Shown: positions 12,247-24,700 of the stretch, piece by piece
How positions within the stretch are numbered: position 1 is the stretch's first letter
How the letters are laid out: every line of letters starts with the position of its first letter
Assembly: GCF_900496995.4 (NCBI RefSeq)
Contig: NC_044029.1
Location: forward strand, 3,410,001-3,474,000
Direction of reading: 5' to 3'
Length of the DNA stretch: 64,000 bases
Source of the DNA: Aquila chrysaetos chrysaetos
Taxonomy: Eukaryota > Chordata > Aves > Accipitriformes > Accipitridae
The notes under the pieces: model-generated
Told to the model about the DNA's origin: nothing
Database searches by the model: none
Seen by the model: only the letters and a program-made list of their open reading frames with translations
Position numbers and translations under genes: made by a program

Positions 12247-15200
12247 GTAAGTGTATGGATAGAAAAGTTTGTTTACGCTTAGCCTTGGTGTGATGGAGTG
12301 GCTGCTCATTGAAAGAAGCGTTTCAAGGACCTGGAGGGCTCCCGTTATTGAATCCTCAGTGCTGTGACTCAGTGTGTGGCAAGGGCTGTAAATCCTCTGA
12401 CAGTTGTTTTCGTTCCTAGATGCTCTTAACACACAGCAACAGTGGCAAGAAATGTCTCCATCTTTTCCTCCGCAGCTGGAGCTGGGTTCTATTAGCCGAG
12501 CCTCGCGGTCCCTAGGATAGGTTACTACCTAGCAATTTACTAGGAAGAGCGAAGGCCAGAAAAGCAGCTTCAGTGTAGAAAAATATGAAACAGCTGATCT
12601 GCTGTGTAAGGAGACATTAGAGGGATTTTTTTTTTTCAGCATCTCACTTGAGAGGAGCTGTTGTGCCAGTAGTTAGGGTGTTCTCTTCAATTGCAGATCA
12701 GCTTCAAGGTCCCCATCTTCAAAGCAGATTAGCAGGTGAACCAGGTTAATTGCTCAGTCATCATTAGGTCTGTCTCTCCTTCTCCCTCCTTCCCAAGGAT
12801 GCTGGCTGTGATCAACAAGTACAGTCAGGTTTCTCCAGCGCAGTGTCAATTCCTGGGAAAGGAGGGCAAGATAGGCACAACGCAGTAATCTGAAAGGTGG
12901 ACTCTCCCCTCTAGTCAAACTCTCTGTCCAGAAAGGAAGCTGCTAAACCGATTGACAGCATCGTAATCAACACCGAATCTCTCAGAAAGACAAACCTCCA
13001 CAGTCCTGCTCAGTGCTCTTCCTAGTGATTCTGGTACTATGCATGCAGAGACTGAACCGGTGGAAACAGGCAAAAGCCACAAGCAGAGCAAATAAATCAT
13101 TGGTGAAATCTAAGGACTAGATGTGAAATACTTCCGTTTCTTTGCCTTGCACTGAGTAAGACCTCTTGACAAAGTTGATTGTTAGGTGGTGGAGAGACTT
13201 TTGTCATTTGTGCAAGTATAAAAGCCTTGGTCATTGTTGGGATTGAAATACTGACAAGTTACCACTTCCCTCGCTCAGTAGGAGATAACTGTTCCCAGGA
13301 AGTTTGCCACACAACTGCCACTTAAATAAGGCAGAAACACAAGTCAGCTGCTTTAAACAGTGAAATAAATGCATACGCTACATGTCTTGACTTGGCATTA
13401 AACATGTCAGCATCGCTTAAGTACTCTCAATTAACTACATGAAATTGAAGTACGTTTCAACTTTACAAGGATAAAGGTTTTTCAAAAGGTAGAGCAATGC
13501 TTATCTTGTTCAGTCCCAGTGGTACACCCATGTGGGTTTTATACAAAAATTCCTGTATTCCTAAAAAGCATGGCGTAGCTTTCAAAGCATTGGTACCACT
13601 GGCATCTGTATTGCACTTACAGGTGGAGATACCGAACAGTCACACCAATGCCATTGCTGTTTGCCTAACAGCTGGTGTAGAAAGTAACCTTTAAAAAACC
13701 CCAAACTAAACAAAATAAATAGCAAAATCAACTATGGGATGGGCAGTTACAGAAATCATAGTATCATCGCTGGAGAACACTTGTCTCTCACAGTTGGGTT
13801 TTCTGTCACTTCAGAATAGCACAGGGCAACTCGGATACGTGTCACTGAAGTGCCTTCGCCTCCCTGCATGTCTCCTGTTGTCCCTGGCTTTTTTGTCTTT
13901 TCCTTTCTGAAGCATCACAGTTACTATGGAAACAAGCAATGGCATTTATGTAGATATTCGCGAGCCCCACCTGTACCCTGTACCTGCCTCCGTGAACGGT
14001 GTGACCTCGGTCTGTGGGGAAGGAAGCCCTGCGGCAGGGTCCGGGTGCTGGCACAAGGAGACTTTGCTGTGCACCGCCCCGGAGAAGGGGTCCAGGAGCG
14101 GGGCCAAATGCCTCTGAGGGGAAGGAGACTTGGAATTGCTTCTGCCATTGCTGAGAGGCAAGGAGTCAGCGTCTTTCCCACAGCCAGAGGAGCTGATAAG
14201 ACATCGGGCTCGGGGGACAAATATTTTGGACGCAGCACAGTAACATTCCTTCCCCACAGTGAGAGGAAGAGCGGGAGTGTGAGCTCCAGCACCACATGCG
14301 ATTCCTTTAAGGCCAACGTGGCACGGGAAGAATTTTGTGTACTGTGGCATGAGGCTGCAGGGTCTATTTAATTTAAATTTGCCTTAATTTTTAAGACTTG
14401 CTGACTTCTCTTGTCAAGAGAACAGACTTCAGTAATAAAATAATTATAGGACAAGTCTGCAGATGCTTGTGTAATGTTGGAAATTTAAAACTTGAGTGGA
14501 TCATAGTAAGCAGCAGACAAAAGCGCTCTGACTATTAAAGCACTAGATAGATCTTGCACCATTTTGTTTATTTGGGTAGACTTGGATAACAAATTGCATC
14601 AGCATTTTGACTGATAAGGAAGTTCAGTGATGAGAACTGAACAGCATAAACCCAGAACTGCTTGAGTTTAGCAGCCATGAAATTAGGGGGACAAGTCGCA
14701 TCTACTTAGCCTGAAACTTTCAAAAAAAAATGATTAATTGGGTTTGTTTGCCCTAATTTTTGATTGGCCAGCCTGAGATCTTATGAAAATATAAAGAACT
14801 CACTATTCAGAAACACAGCTCACCCTCTGCAACTTGATAATTATAAAAAATATCTCCAGCTGGACACCTCTGGGTATTCAGCCATTCTGGTAAGTAGTGC
14901 TCTAGTAATGCAACTGAGCACTAGTATTTATTTATAGCACTGATTTTTAAAAATGAATTCTGAAACACTTCTGCCCTGTATTTAGCTAATACTTGTTTTT
15001 ATAACTTGTGAAGGCACTTGTATGTAAATAACCTGTATAGGAAATTGTGTTCTTTTCTCATGTGTCCTTTTCTCTGTGTAATTTCTTTCCTTCTCCATTA
15101 CTCAGAGGACAAGTAGGGATTGAATAAGAAATTACAAATACAAATTCTGAAAAGAATAAATCAGAATTATCATTCTTGCAAAATAATAGGCTGAAAAAGC

Positions 15201-17169
15201 ATTGTCTCTCAGTAATTTCCACACAGGGACAGAACTTTGTAGTGTAAGAAATTGGATGGGAACCATAATAATTTTCAATTACATGAGCCTTGGTATTTTC
15301 AGCTAGAATGAGAGGACAAGTGATGAATTCAAGAGATGTAGATCCCAATGCACAACCATTTGTGCTGCAACTCGCACCTGTTAGGACTAAGGGAGAACAG
15401 TATTCTGCTAATAAGAACAACAGAAGTTTCTACAGCTAGAACAGATTTCACGTGATCCTCAGAGGTATAATGACAGTTTTAAACTCCCTCCAAAGGCAGT
15501 CGTGTCTACAGCTAGGCCAGTGCCTATGTGGAACAGCAGGTGATACAAAGCTGGGAAGTTGTTTCCGAGATCTGCTAGTGCTAGTACATGATGGAGAGTG
15601 GATGGCTTAGGACACTAATTAGCTGATTGTAGAGCCCCAAGCCAGACACTTAGAAAATTCTGGCATGGTGGAGCCCCAAAACACCATGGGCATTACTGTT
15701 CATGCTGCAGCAGCATTTGGAGACCAGAACTGCTTCAAGATGGGCACAGTCCAAAAAAAAAAAAGGCACAGTTGTTGCTCTGCGAAACATCTCCAGTCCT
15801 GATACAGTTTGCCCAGATAAAAGAACGACACTTGCTACTTGAGTTTAGTTCTAAGTGTTTTATGTACCACTGAGGCTAAGGAATAAATATCAACAGTCTA
15901 CACTTCTCTTCCCTTTGCTTTAGTCACCAGTTGCCTGAAACCAAGTGAAGAGAGAATAACCTGGAAGTTTCTGCAGATTTAATGGAGCTTTCGAAACTTG
16001 CTTTCAAATCTGAGGTGCCTTCTGGACCAAGAATAATTTTTCTTGTGTCATCACCCCCTCCATCTCATAAAGATGCTCTTGAAAATCCACACTTTATTAT
16101 ATGCACTGCCCCCAAAAAGCTGCTGTCAAGTTTATTTTGAAAACATTAGGTATGCATTCTAACCATAGGCTAGCTTTCCACAGGAAGAAATGAAAACATC
16201 TCGTATCAGCCCCCAACTTCAGTAAAAGCGACTATTTAGCAGAAACTGCTATTGGCAACTGATACAGACGTGATACTGGATATGACAGATCATTGTCCAC
16301 ACCTGAATGATTGTTTCTCATGGCTCTTAGTCCCACAATCGTATCACTGTTTGGACTGCCAAAATGAACTAAAAAGGATGCGTTTACAATTACTTTTGAA
16401 ATCTTCATTGAGTATGATTCCACTGTTATGTTTCCTTGTACTATAGCTGTGCCAGAGACAAGTATGAAAACGTGAAGTGTGAGAACACAGGTACTGTCTG
16501 TACTTTCTTGTCTACAGGGCGACATTCAGACTTACAGCTAAGTTCACAGTTTATCTTGAAAACACTTCAGAATTTTTTTATTCTTGTCCCTCTAGCCTCG
16601 TATCTTATCTTTGCCAGTGCCTGGCACAGGATGCTTAAGGAAGAGTATGAGATTCTTTCCATAGTTTGTTCATAGAGATTTTGTTAATCAGCAGCCCCCA
16701 GATGCACTGCAAGAGGTAATGCAAAACTGGCCGTACCGAACCAGACCAGAAGGTGCAGCTCTTGCCGCACACCAGTGATGATCACACAGACACAAGTACA
16801 CCGGCTGGCAAGTGTATAGCACGTCACCTGTCAGTCTTAAGTACTCAGCAGTATCAGATCTGTTATCTTTATTTCCAAATAATCTGTGACTGTTTTTCAT
16901 CTTAAGTTTTAGTATCCAGGGTATCTGCTAGCAAGGAACTCTACAGTTTGGCAATGCAGTCTGTAAAGCATATTCTTCCCTTCCTTACGTCCTGTTCCTC
17001 ATACAGAAGGGGCAGGGATGAACTTCCAAATTCATCATTGTTGTGGTGTTTATGAACAGCAGAGCGTGTGGATCAGGTACTGGTGGGCTGTTGCCAGGAA
17101 GTAAGGATACGCTCACATTTTGCATTTTTATGAGAATAAATTAATTAGTCAAAAATCAGTTTTCAAAGC
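12247..17169. other. Intergenic, no supported gene
   Basis: Mostly AT-rich unique sequence. A locally GC-rich block at about 13,840-14,350 has overlapping open frames on both strands (173 and 134 codons) with no recognised protein; see findings. No tRNA, rRNA or coding exon was recognised in the remainder. Confidence 0.5.
17165..17169. repeat. 5' target-site duplication of the solo LTR (AAAGC)
   Basis: AAAGC lies immediately before the TG terminus and is repeated exactly at 18,140-18,144 after the CA terminus. Confidence 0.85.
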
Positions 17170-18139
17170 TGTTTTGGGTTTGTGTGGTGGGGGTTTGATG
17201 GCAGGGGAGGGGCTGCAGGGCCAGCTCCTGTGAGAAGCTGCTAGAAGCTTCCCCGGCTCCAAGACGACCTGCCACTGGCCAAGGCCGAGCCCATCAGCGA
17301 CAGTGGTAGCACCTCTGGGAGAACAGGTTTAAGAAGGGGAAAAAAAAAAAAAAAAAAGAAAACCCACCTGCTGGAAAACCTGCAGCGGACAGAGGAGTGG
17401 GATGTGAGAGGAACCCCTCTGCAGACACCGAAGTCAGTGAGGAAGGCGGGGGAGGAGGGGATGCCCCTGCAGCCCGTGGTGAGACGGCAGGCTGTCCCCC
17501 CCCAGCCCATGGAGAGGAGCACGGGAGCAGATGCCCCCCAAGATGGCCGGGACTCCGTGGGAAAGCCCGCGCTGGAGCAGGCTGTGCCTGAAGGACTGCA
17601 GCCCACGGAAGGGACCCACGCTGGAGCAGTTCGGGAAGAACTGCAGCCTGGGGGAAGGACCCATGTTGGAGAAGTTTGTGGAGGGCTGTCTCCCATGGGA
17701 GGGACCCCACGGTGGAGCAGGGGATGAGGGAGGAGTCCTGCTCCTGAGGAGGAAGGAGCGGCAGAGACAACGTGTGATGAACTGACCTCAACCCCCATTC
17801 CCCGTCCTCCTGCGCCGCTGGGGGAGAAGGAAGAGAAAATCGGGAGCAAAGTCAAGCCCAGGAAGAAGGGAGGGGTGGGTAAAGGTGTTTTGAGATTCAG
17901 TTTTACTTCCTATTATCCTTGTTTTGATTTGATTAGTAACAAGTTAAATTGATTTTGTTTCTTCCCCAAGTTGAGCCTGTCTTTTGCCCGTGACCATAAG
18001 TGGGGAGTGATCCCTCCCTGTCCTTGTCTCAACCCACGAGCGTTTCTTTATATTTTTGCCTCCCTCTCCCACCACAGGGGGGAGGAGTGAGCAACCAGCT
18101 TCGTGGTGCTTTGTTGGCAGCTGGCTTAAAACCATGACA
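17170..18139 (+). mobile_element. Solo LTR of an avian endogenous retrovirus
   Basis: A 970-bp element beginning TGTTTTGGG and ending CCATGACA (TG...CA termini). It is flanked by the identical 5-bp direct repeat AAAGC at 17,165-17,169 and 18,140-18,144, which marks a complete LTR insertion. Inside are an A-rich tract at about 17,339-17,357 and a G-rich region with imperfect tandem units of the form GGACCCACGCTGGAGCAG at about 17,560-17,725. A TTAAATT-rich segment near 17,940 lies where related copies carry their poly(A) signal. From memory it belongs to an LTR class abundant in neoavian genomes; I cannot name the family. No internal gag/pol/env follows, so it is a recombined solo LTR. Frames within it are non-coding. 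It lies about 475 bp beyond the NEDD1 poly(A) site, in opposite orientation. Confidence 0.88.
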
Positions 18140-18144
18140 AAAGC
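18140..18144. repeat. 3' target-site duplication of the solo LTR (AAAGC)
   Basis: Exact copy of the pentamer at 17,165-17,169. It defines the right edge of the LTR and implies an integrase giving 5-bp duplications. Confidence 0.85.
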
Positions 18145-18600
18145 CTACATACCTTGAAAATGCAAATAAACTTGCCATCACAGAAAGTCTTACGTACATG
18201 AGAGAGAAGGGAATTAAAAAAAGAAGCATCCATAAGTTAAGTATTACGAAGATGCAGGATCTCCAACTCACCAGGAGCTTTAGGTGACAAGATAATTCCC
18301 CCCACCCAAAACATCTGCTTGAACATTATTTTTAGCTATGAACATGATCCCTCTGTCATGACTGTAACAGTTTCCAAGTTGGAAGGAGGAACTGTACATC
18401 TGTTCTTTACTCCAGAAGCATGACGTAATATGAACATTTCTGTGAAAATGATTTGATGGTCGACATGAAGCCACAGAGGCGGGGAGGGGGGGGGGATTAC
18501 TGAAGAATTTTAGGTAGATCCCTAAATATTCTTTGGATCAGGCACTTGCCTGCTGAGGTAGAACAATCACAATATAGATTATTCTCTTTAATAAGTAGGT

Positions 18601-18645
18601 CACCACACCATTTTTTTCCTCAAAAAGGATAAAACAAGCTTTATT
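18601..18645 (-). terminator. NEDD1: Distal NEDD1 poly(A) signal and GU-rich element
   Basis: On the minus strand AATAAA occupies 18,645-18,640. About 30 nt further comes GGTGTGGTG (18,609-18,601), the standard arrangement of a hexamer followed by a GU-rich downstream element. Cleavage is expected near 18,615-18,625. A second AATAAA at 19,350-19,345, followed by a U-rich stretch, may give a shorter mRNA. Confidence 0.65.
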
Positions 18646-20863
18646 TTAACATACAAATCAGCTTTGTGTACAAGGCAAAAAACATACCCCTGTAGTAATA
18701 GGCATATTGGGTCTCCACAGAGCATGTGTAGCCACTTGCGCTACAGTAATCCTGAGATATGGGAAAAAGCCCTAAAAACCTTTAAAAAAAGGCCAAAATA
18801 CCTCCTTTTAATCACTTTTGCTATAATCACCTCCATTTGGGAATTAAGAAAAACATTATACAGCTCTGAGTCAAGAAAACAAATTATCTACAAGCCAAAT
18901 ACCCAAGATACTTGTCTAATTCCCTGCTGTCATCTGGGTATACTAGCAAGAGCACTTGGTAACAAATCAAGAGATGCAAATATGCAAGGTTACTTCATTA
19001 ACACTGCAAAGCATGTAGAAGAACGGCAAGATATTTTTGCAACCGTCAACACTATTGTCTTCACGAACTGTGCGGTCAATGTGTCAAGCTTACACATCCT
19101 ACGAACTTTTATAAGTTCTCTACCTTGTGTGTCAAGTTACTAAAAAAAAAAAAAAAAAAAAACTTACTTTGCTTCCTTTCACCATGAAGTTATATGCAAT
19201 ATAGAAATATTTTTAAAAGCTTATAAAAGCCGTAGAACTGCAGACATTTAAAGTCCTGCCCCTAATATCAAAGACTACTTGAACACCCTCATTTTGCTAC
19301 AAGATTGTATTTGTCATTAACCAACATGAAAAAAAAGGAAGTCTTTTATTAGAAAAAACAGTTAAAGATAGGGAAAAGGTATAGATAGGGTTGTTTTTTT
19401 AGTTTTACAGCATATAAAAATAAGTTACACTATATATTATGGCTTTCTCATTTAGGAGAAGAGTGCCATCATGGATTTAAACACTAGATGTTGTAACTAA
19501 TTAACTCACCATGTTCTCAGACTTTCCTTGTTTGAGTTCTATGTGAAAAGAAACAACCAAATATTAGTGGGAAAATCAAGAAGCCTCCGAACAATTTAAA
19601 TAGCAAGAAGCACTTGTAGAAGTCTCTCAGAGAAATTTTTAATTTAATTTAAAATTTTAATTTAATTTTTAAATTAATTTAAAATTGAAGTTTTAATTTA
19701 ATTTAATCTCTTGGCACAAATAAAGGCCAAGCCAAACCTCCCATGAGCTTCAGCAGAGTCAGGACTTCATACTGAGCTTCATTTCAAAAATGTTTACATA
19801 CAAGTATCATACCATTATGCTACTGAAGCAATGATTTCTCTTTACTGTTTGCTATGTTAATCATACAACTAAGATACTAGTTAGATTTGGTATGCAGCTA
19901 TCTCAGAAAGGCTACAATAACACTAAACCAACAAGATTCAAAACCACAACACAACTGCTCAATATTAAGTGTTGTTCACTACGAATAAAAAGGAAGGGGT
20001 GGCGGGGGGGTGCAAAAGATGCTTGAGTCAAAGACCGAAAGAGCGCATTTACACAATGCTATATTATTAATGGCTGAGTACACTTACATTTTGAAGTCTA
20101 CAGCTGCATTCAAATTGGACAAGTTATGACAATATTCAAATATGTGTAAATAAAAAGAATTCTAGTTTCATAGCTAAAGTTGTAACAAAAGTCTCATTGT
20201 GCAGTTGAAGTAGCATTTGCAACAAAGTTCACAGCAGACAAGCACAGATTTCAGACTTACAAATATAGCAAGAAAGATCATGGCACTGAATTTGGGAATA
20301 TTTTCAAGCTCTAGTTTTACTCAGGATAGAAGAGTTGCCATGTGAACAAAGTTAACTGAATACTGTACTTTCCAGCTCCTTATAAACAAGGCTTCACGTC
20401 ATGCAGAAGATGAGCTTTCTCTCTCCTTTTTCTCCAAGAAAAGTATCCGAAAGGCAAGCTACAGTGATTGTTTCTGACAGCAGTAAAATAAAGCAGCAGA
20501 TAGAAAAGTAGGTATATCAAAAAATTCTTACAGAAAAAGGCATCCTCCTGGTTTGATTTTGTTTACAAAAAGGCACTTCACATATTGCTAAAACTCTGAT
20601 AATGTACTTATCCTTTTAGTTTTTCTGTTAGAAGGATGAATTTCAAGGCAGTTAGCATGAGTATGCAAATATTCTTTACACAGTGTTTATCTGTTACAAA
20701 TTTTATAATTACATATAGTATCTTACACCATTTAGAAGAAAAGATTCATGTTCAAAATAATAGCAGGTCTTCATACAATACTTCAGTGATGAGGGATGAT
20801 CTGTCTTAAGCAACACACCACCTGTAGTGAGTTCATGCTAATAAGAATAGCAGTGTAAATCTT
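18616..20863 (-). other. NEDD1: Predicted NEDD1 3'UTR
   Basis: The AT-rich stretch between the NEDD1 stop codon and the distal poly(A) signal has no splice-site pair or coding exon. Its length of about 2.2 kb is inferred from the poly(A) signals. It contains an A20 run at 19,142-19,161 and a palindromic AT tract at 19,636-19,706. An open frame of 159 codons on the plus strand (18,664-19,143) looks fortuitous. Confidence 0.6.
19636..19706. repeat. Palindromic AATT/TTTAAA low-complexity tract
   Basis: About 70 bp made almost only of A and T, alternating TTTAATTTAATTT and AAATTAATTTAAAA blocks that pair with one another. It can fold as a hairpin within the NEDD1 3'UTR. Confidence 0.7.
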
Positions 20864-21743
20864 TCAAAAGTGAGTCCTCAGTCTTTTGTTTTCCTCTCGT
20901 AGTCTCTCAATTTCAGCTACTAAGCTTTCATTTACAGAATATCTTTCAAGTAAAGCGTGCATTTCATTCTAGAGAAAAGAAGAAAGTCCCAATCAGTAGC
21001 TATAAAGTTAATTATTCCAGTTTTATCCTATCCATTTTCATATCCCTTTTGAAAATTAAATAACCTAGATAACACTGTTTTTAAAAACTTTTGACAAGAA
21101 AAGCGAGATTATTTTTTTTTATGCTGACATACTGTATTTTGATCATTAATACATTAGTGAATATTTTATCAAAGGATATTTTGCACTTCTTCAGGATGAG
21201 AATCTACTAATGCAGGTTCCATTAAGATGTTCAGTGCTGAGAAAAGGTCTTTTTAATGCAGATCAAAAGAACAAAGATTCATAAAAAGGTGAAGTTAAAG
21301 AACACAGAACACAGTTCAGTATGCATGCAGTACCTATAAGTGAAGCTTTCTATTTGAATTCTATCTATCTCCTCCTTACCCCAGCTCTTGGTCCTTTCCA
21401 AAGGACAGATGAATTTGTTTCCCTTTTGTCTTTTTATAACTCCTGAAATATGGAATTCATGATATCTACCCAACGCATAAGTTCCCTTTATTTCTCAAGC
21501 ATAAAACAGTTTAACAGATTCCAATTCATAGTTTCCCCCTCCTTCACATCTAATCCTCCCTTTCTTGCTCTTAATAAGCAAAATTGACTTTCGGTTTTGA
21601 GAGAAGAAGTTGGCATGCCTTGGTATTACTAAAAATGAAAACCGAATGTATTTCCCACCATGCTCTTTGTACATACCAACTGCACATGGAACTGCTTGAT
21701 CATCTCCACTTGCAAATTCACAATATCTCGATGGCATGCTTCT
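20864..21743 (-). CDS. NEDD1: NEDD1 exons 14-15: C-terminal coiled-coil end
   Basis: Exon 14 (21743-21677) reads EACHRDIVNLQVEMIKQFHV; exon 15 (20968-20864) reads NEMHALLERYSVNESLVAEI then ERLREENKRLRTHF and TGA at 20,866-20,864. The heptad-like Leu/Ile/Val spacing marks a helix or coiled coil. This is the most conserved part of NEDD1 and the part that in human binds the gamma-tubulin complex. Acceptors are strong (CTTCCCCCCAG and TTTTCTCTAG). Confidence 0.96.
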
Positions 21744-24700
21744 CTGGGGGGAAGAATTGCATAAAGACAGTCCTTAGTTTTATTTAGGAAGCTGTAATTC
21801 TCTCCAATCTTCAGCACCCAGAACTTGACAATTCCTCACCTTCATGACATTGTGAAACATGAGTCTAAAAACCCTCAAGCCATGAAACATACTCCTCTAC
21901 CACTTATTTTCTGGAATGCTTTTGTTACGACGTTGACTTTCATAAGTACCATTTTTTCAGTGTATAAAAAGACAGGATTTTTTCTGTTTAGAAATATAAA
22001 TATCAATATAAATGGCAATATAAAGATTTTTTTTTTCACTTGCAAGCTGTAAACTTCTCTCATTTTTACTATTCAAAGCTGATTTTCAGTCCCTTGATCA
22101 CAAGTACCACAGAGAAAGATATTTATCTGTAACTGAAGATGCAGCTTTTCAGTACATCACTTTCAGCACTCTTTTGAAAGAGGGCCCAAAACATCAACCG
22201 TGATAAATGACACGTTATCCTCAAGCCCACAGAATGCTCCAGGTTAATCTACATAAGATGTAGTGGCAGAGCTGTCCATGAATTGACATGAATTTGTCAA
22301 TTCACAGACAACTATTCCACGCTACAAGAACCAAGCTTGGAAATACTCTCTGAACACTACACTAATACGAAGTGTTCCAGATGCTGAGGAAGAACAAGGA
22401 GAACAGCTCACAGAAAAGCAGGCAAGCTCCTATGCTCTTCCTGAACAGCACATCACAGTGCAACTGTCTGAGACTGAACACTGTGCTATGGGTACCAACG
22501 GTCTGAGAAATAAGGCGTTTCTTAAGTAGACGCACACAGATTTTATTTCATTCTCCTTTCCTAAAACATATAGCAAACCCAAAGGGAATATATTCTTCAC
22601 TTTCTATTTCCACAGGTTACTGTGCTTCAGAACTCCTATTGAAGGCAAACAATCTTCGAGTATATCGAGCATAGATGCCAGCTGGCAGCTTAGAAACCCA
22701 AAGATGTAGGTTATCTCCCAAAGACAGGAAGTTCAAGAAACAAGCAGCTTTTTGGAAACAAATGAGTTATATATGCCTCCTGGTCCTTTTCTCAGGTCCT
22801 CTTTTTTCCCCATTACTTGAAGAGGAATGATTTCAGGCAAGAACAGTAAAAATCCTTTCCTCAGATTCCAGAGGGTGAAAGGTATTTTTATCAATGAGAA
22901 GCTTGCAATGGCTCCCTTCCCTCTTACTGACCTCAGTACAATCCATCTTTCACATTCAGTTTGAATGTATCCACAATTTACAACTGGGAAAAGGGCCAGC
23001 AGAGCCTTCCAGCCACTCCAAGAAGCGTGGGTCAGAAGAGAAACACCATCTCTGAGGCTCCAGATCTGAGATACTAGAAGTACAAGACTGACAAGCACAC
23101 CTCCCAACACTGGGATGCCTGAATGCAGACTTTAAAGAAAACACATCTGCAATCCGTAAAGTGCACTTTAAGTCATATGAAAGTTACAGGTTTTAATCAG
23201 ATGTGCGATTATCACCAAAAAATCCCAGGGGAGTTTTACTATACTGTATTCTTATTTAAATACATTTAATAACATTCAATGTCTTTTTCTGTTGGCAGAT
23301 ACAGAACAGCCATAGCACACAGACCTACTAAGCTAGTTTTGCATTGGTTTTTGTCATCAAGTCAGCAACACCTTCCCTGCCCAGCAATCCTTTTCCCCTC
23401 CACCATTGCCATCAACCTACTTAATCTTAAACATGGGTTCGGAAGTGATCCCATAGATACAACTCCCTCAACTGCTCTATCTCCTTCAAACTCCACTCTA
23501 AATCCATGCTAATTTGACTTACTTCTTTCATGACAAGTGCAATGTTAGTTAGGTATCCACAAAGTATTCTGACACCAACTATCATTTACAGCACAGACAT
23601 TATTTTAATGTAAAGCTTCACCAGTAGAAATACATACAGTATTTCACCTTACATATGCCAAGCTAACAACAATCAAAGCAAATACAAGTCAACTGTCTAG
23701 ATCAAACTCTCCACAATGTCAACTTTAAAAGAAATTTCTCCTGCTAGGACAGGGGATGAGCAGGGAGGGAAACAATCAGCACAAGGCTTCAGGAAAGCAG
23801 TAAGGACCTCGTTATGCAGATAAATTTACCATCCGAGTAGTATTCAAACACTCATTCTGAAAACATGTTAGCAAAGCCATGCATTAACAGCCCTCAGAGA
23901 CAACAGTCTAATTAGTCATTCAGAGCTATTAAAAATAAAGTTTCATACCTAGATTTCCAAGATTAGGGCTATTAATGGTGTCATTTCCTAATGCAAGTAG
24001 AAATTTGTTAAAGCAAATGCTAAAACTTCTTACTAAGAAAACATGTCATTGAAAACAAAAATGTTCTGCATGAATACCAGTACCTGAAGTCATCCATTGT
24101 TTCTTGTATCATATTCTGAATGAAGTTTATTTGGATTGATGTCAGAGGTGCATTTGGTCTGCTACTCCCAATGGTTTCTACTATTTTTTCTGACAATGAA
24201 CTGGCAACTCCAGCAGTGACAGGTGATGTTACCTTTGGACCTTTACAATTAAAAATAAAATAAATAAATTTTTTTACAAAATCAGTGTAATGGAGTACAA
24301 AAGGGTTTTTTTATTTGTCTTGAGGCTTGTCAATATTTTATCTCAAATATCATCTAGTAAAAAAAAAAATAATTAGATCTAGAATGAGTCTTTTCAGAGG
24401 CAATTAGAGATGTTCTAGGAGGGCTAACTGGATTTACAGAAGAATCAAGACTGGATGTTCTGTTTTAATGCTAAGGCCATTTTATCAGGTTTCACATCAG
24501 TTCACAATCAACCATGCCTAAAACTGAGCCAAAATGATCAACTTACTTGTTGAGGTAGTACCATTTACTGGTAGATCATAAGTAGGATGAGCCTGAATAT
24601 TCTTCACTAGCCTCTCATTTGTATCAGGAGCCTTTACAGCAGTGGATGGTGGTGGAGGACTTAAAGTTACAGATTCTGCACTTGATGAGCTTGATTTTGA

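Noticed and set aside
13750..13775. AATCATAGTATCATCG resembling the CR1 terminal octamer repeat
   Set aside because: Too short, and the expected GGTTGGAAGGGACC-type sequence does not follow.
13850..14371. 173-codon plus-strand frame and 130-134-codon minus-strand frames
   Set aside because: They overlap in the same GC-rich block with no recognised domain or splice support. Kept only as a finding about composition.
17241..17855. 165- and 204-codon minus-strand open frames
   Set aside because: They are antisense to the repeat-bearing solo LTR; the residues reflect the repeated G-rich units and not a protein.
18664..19143. 159-codon plus-strand open frame
   Set aside because: Lies antisense in the NEDD1 3'UTR, has no recognisable domain or promoter, and ends at a poly-A run.
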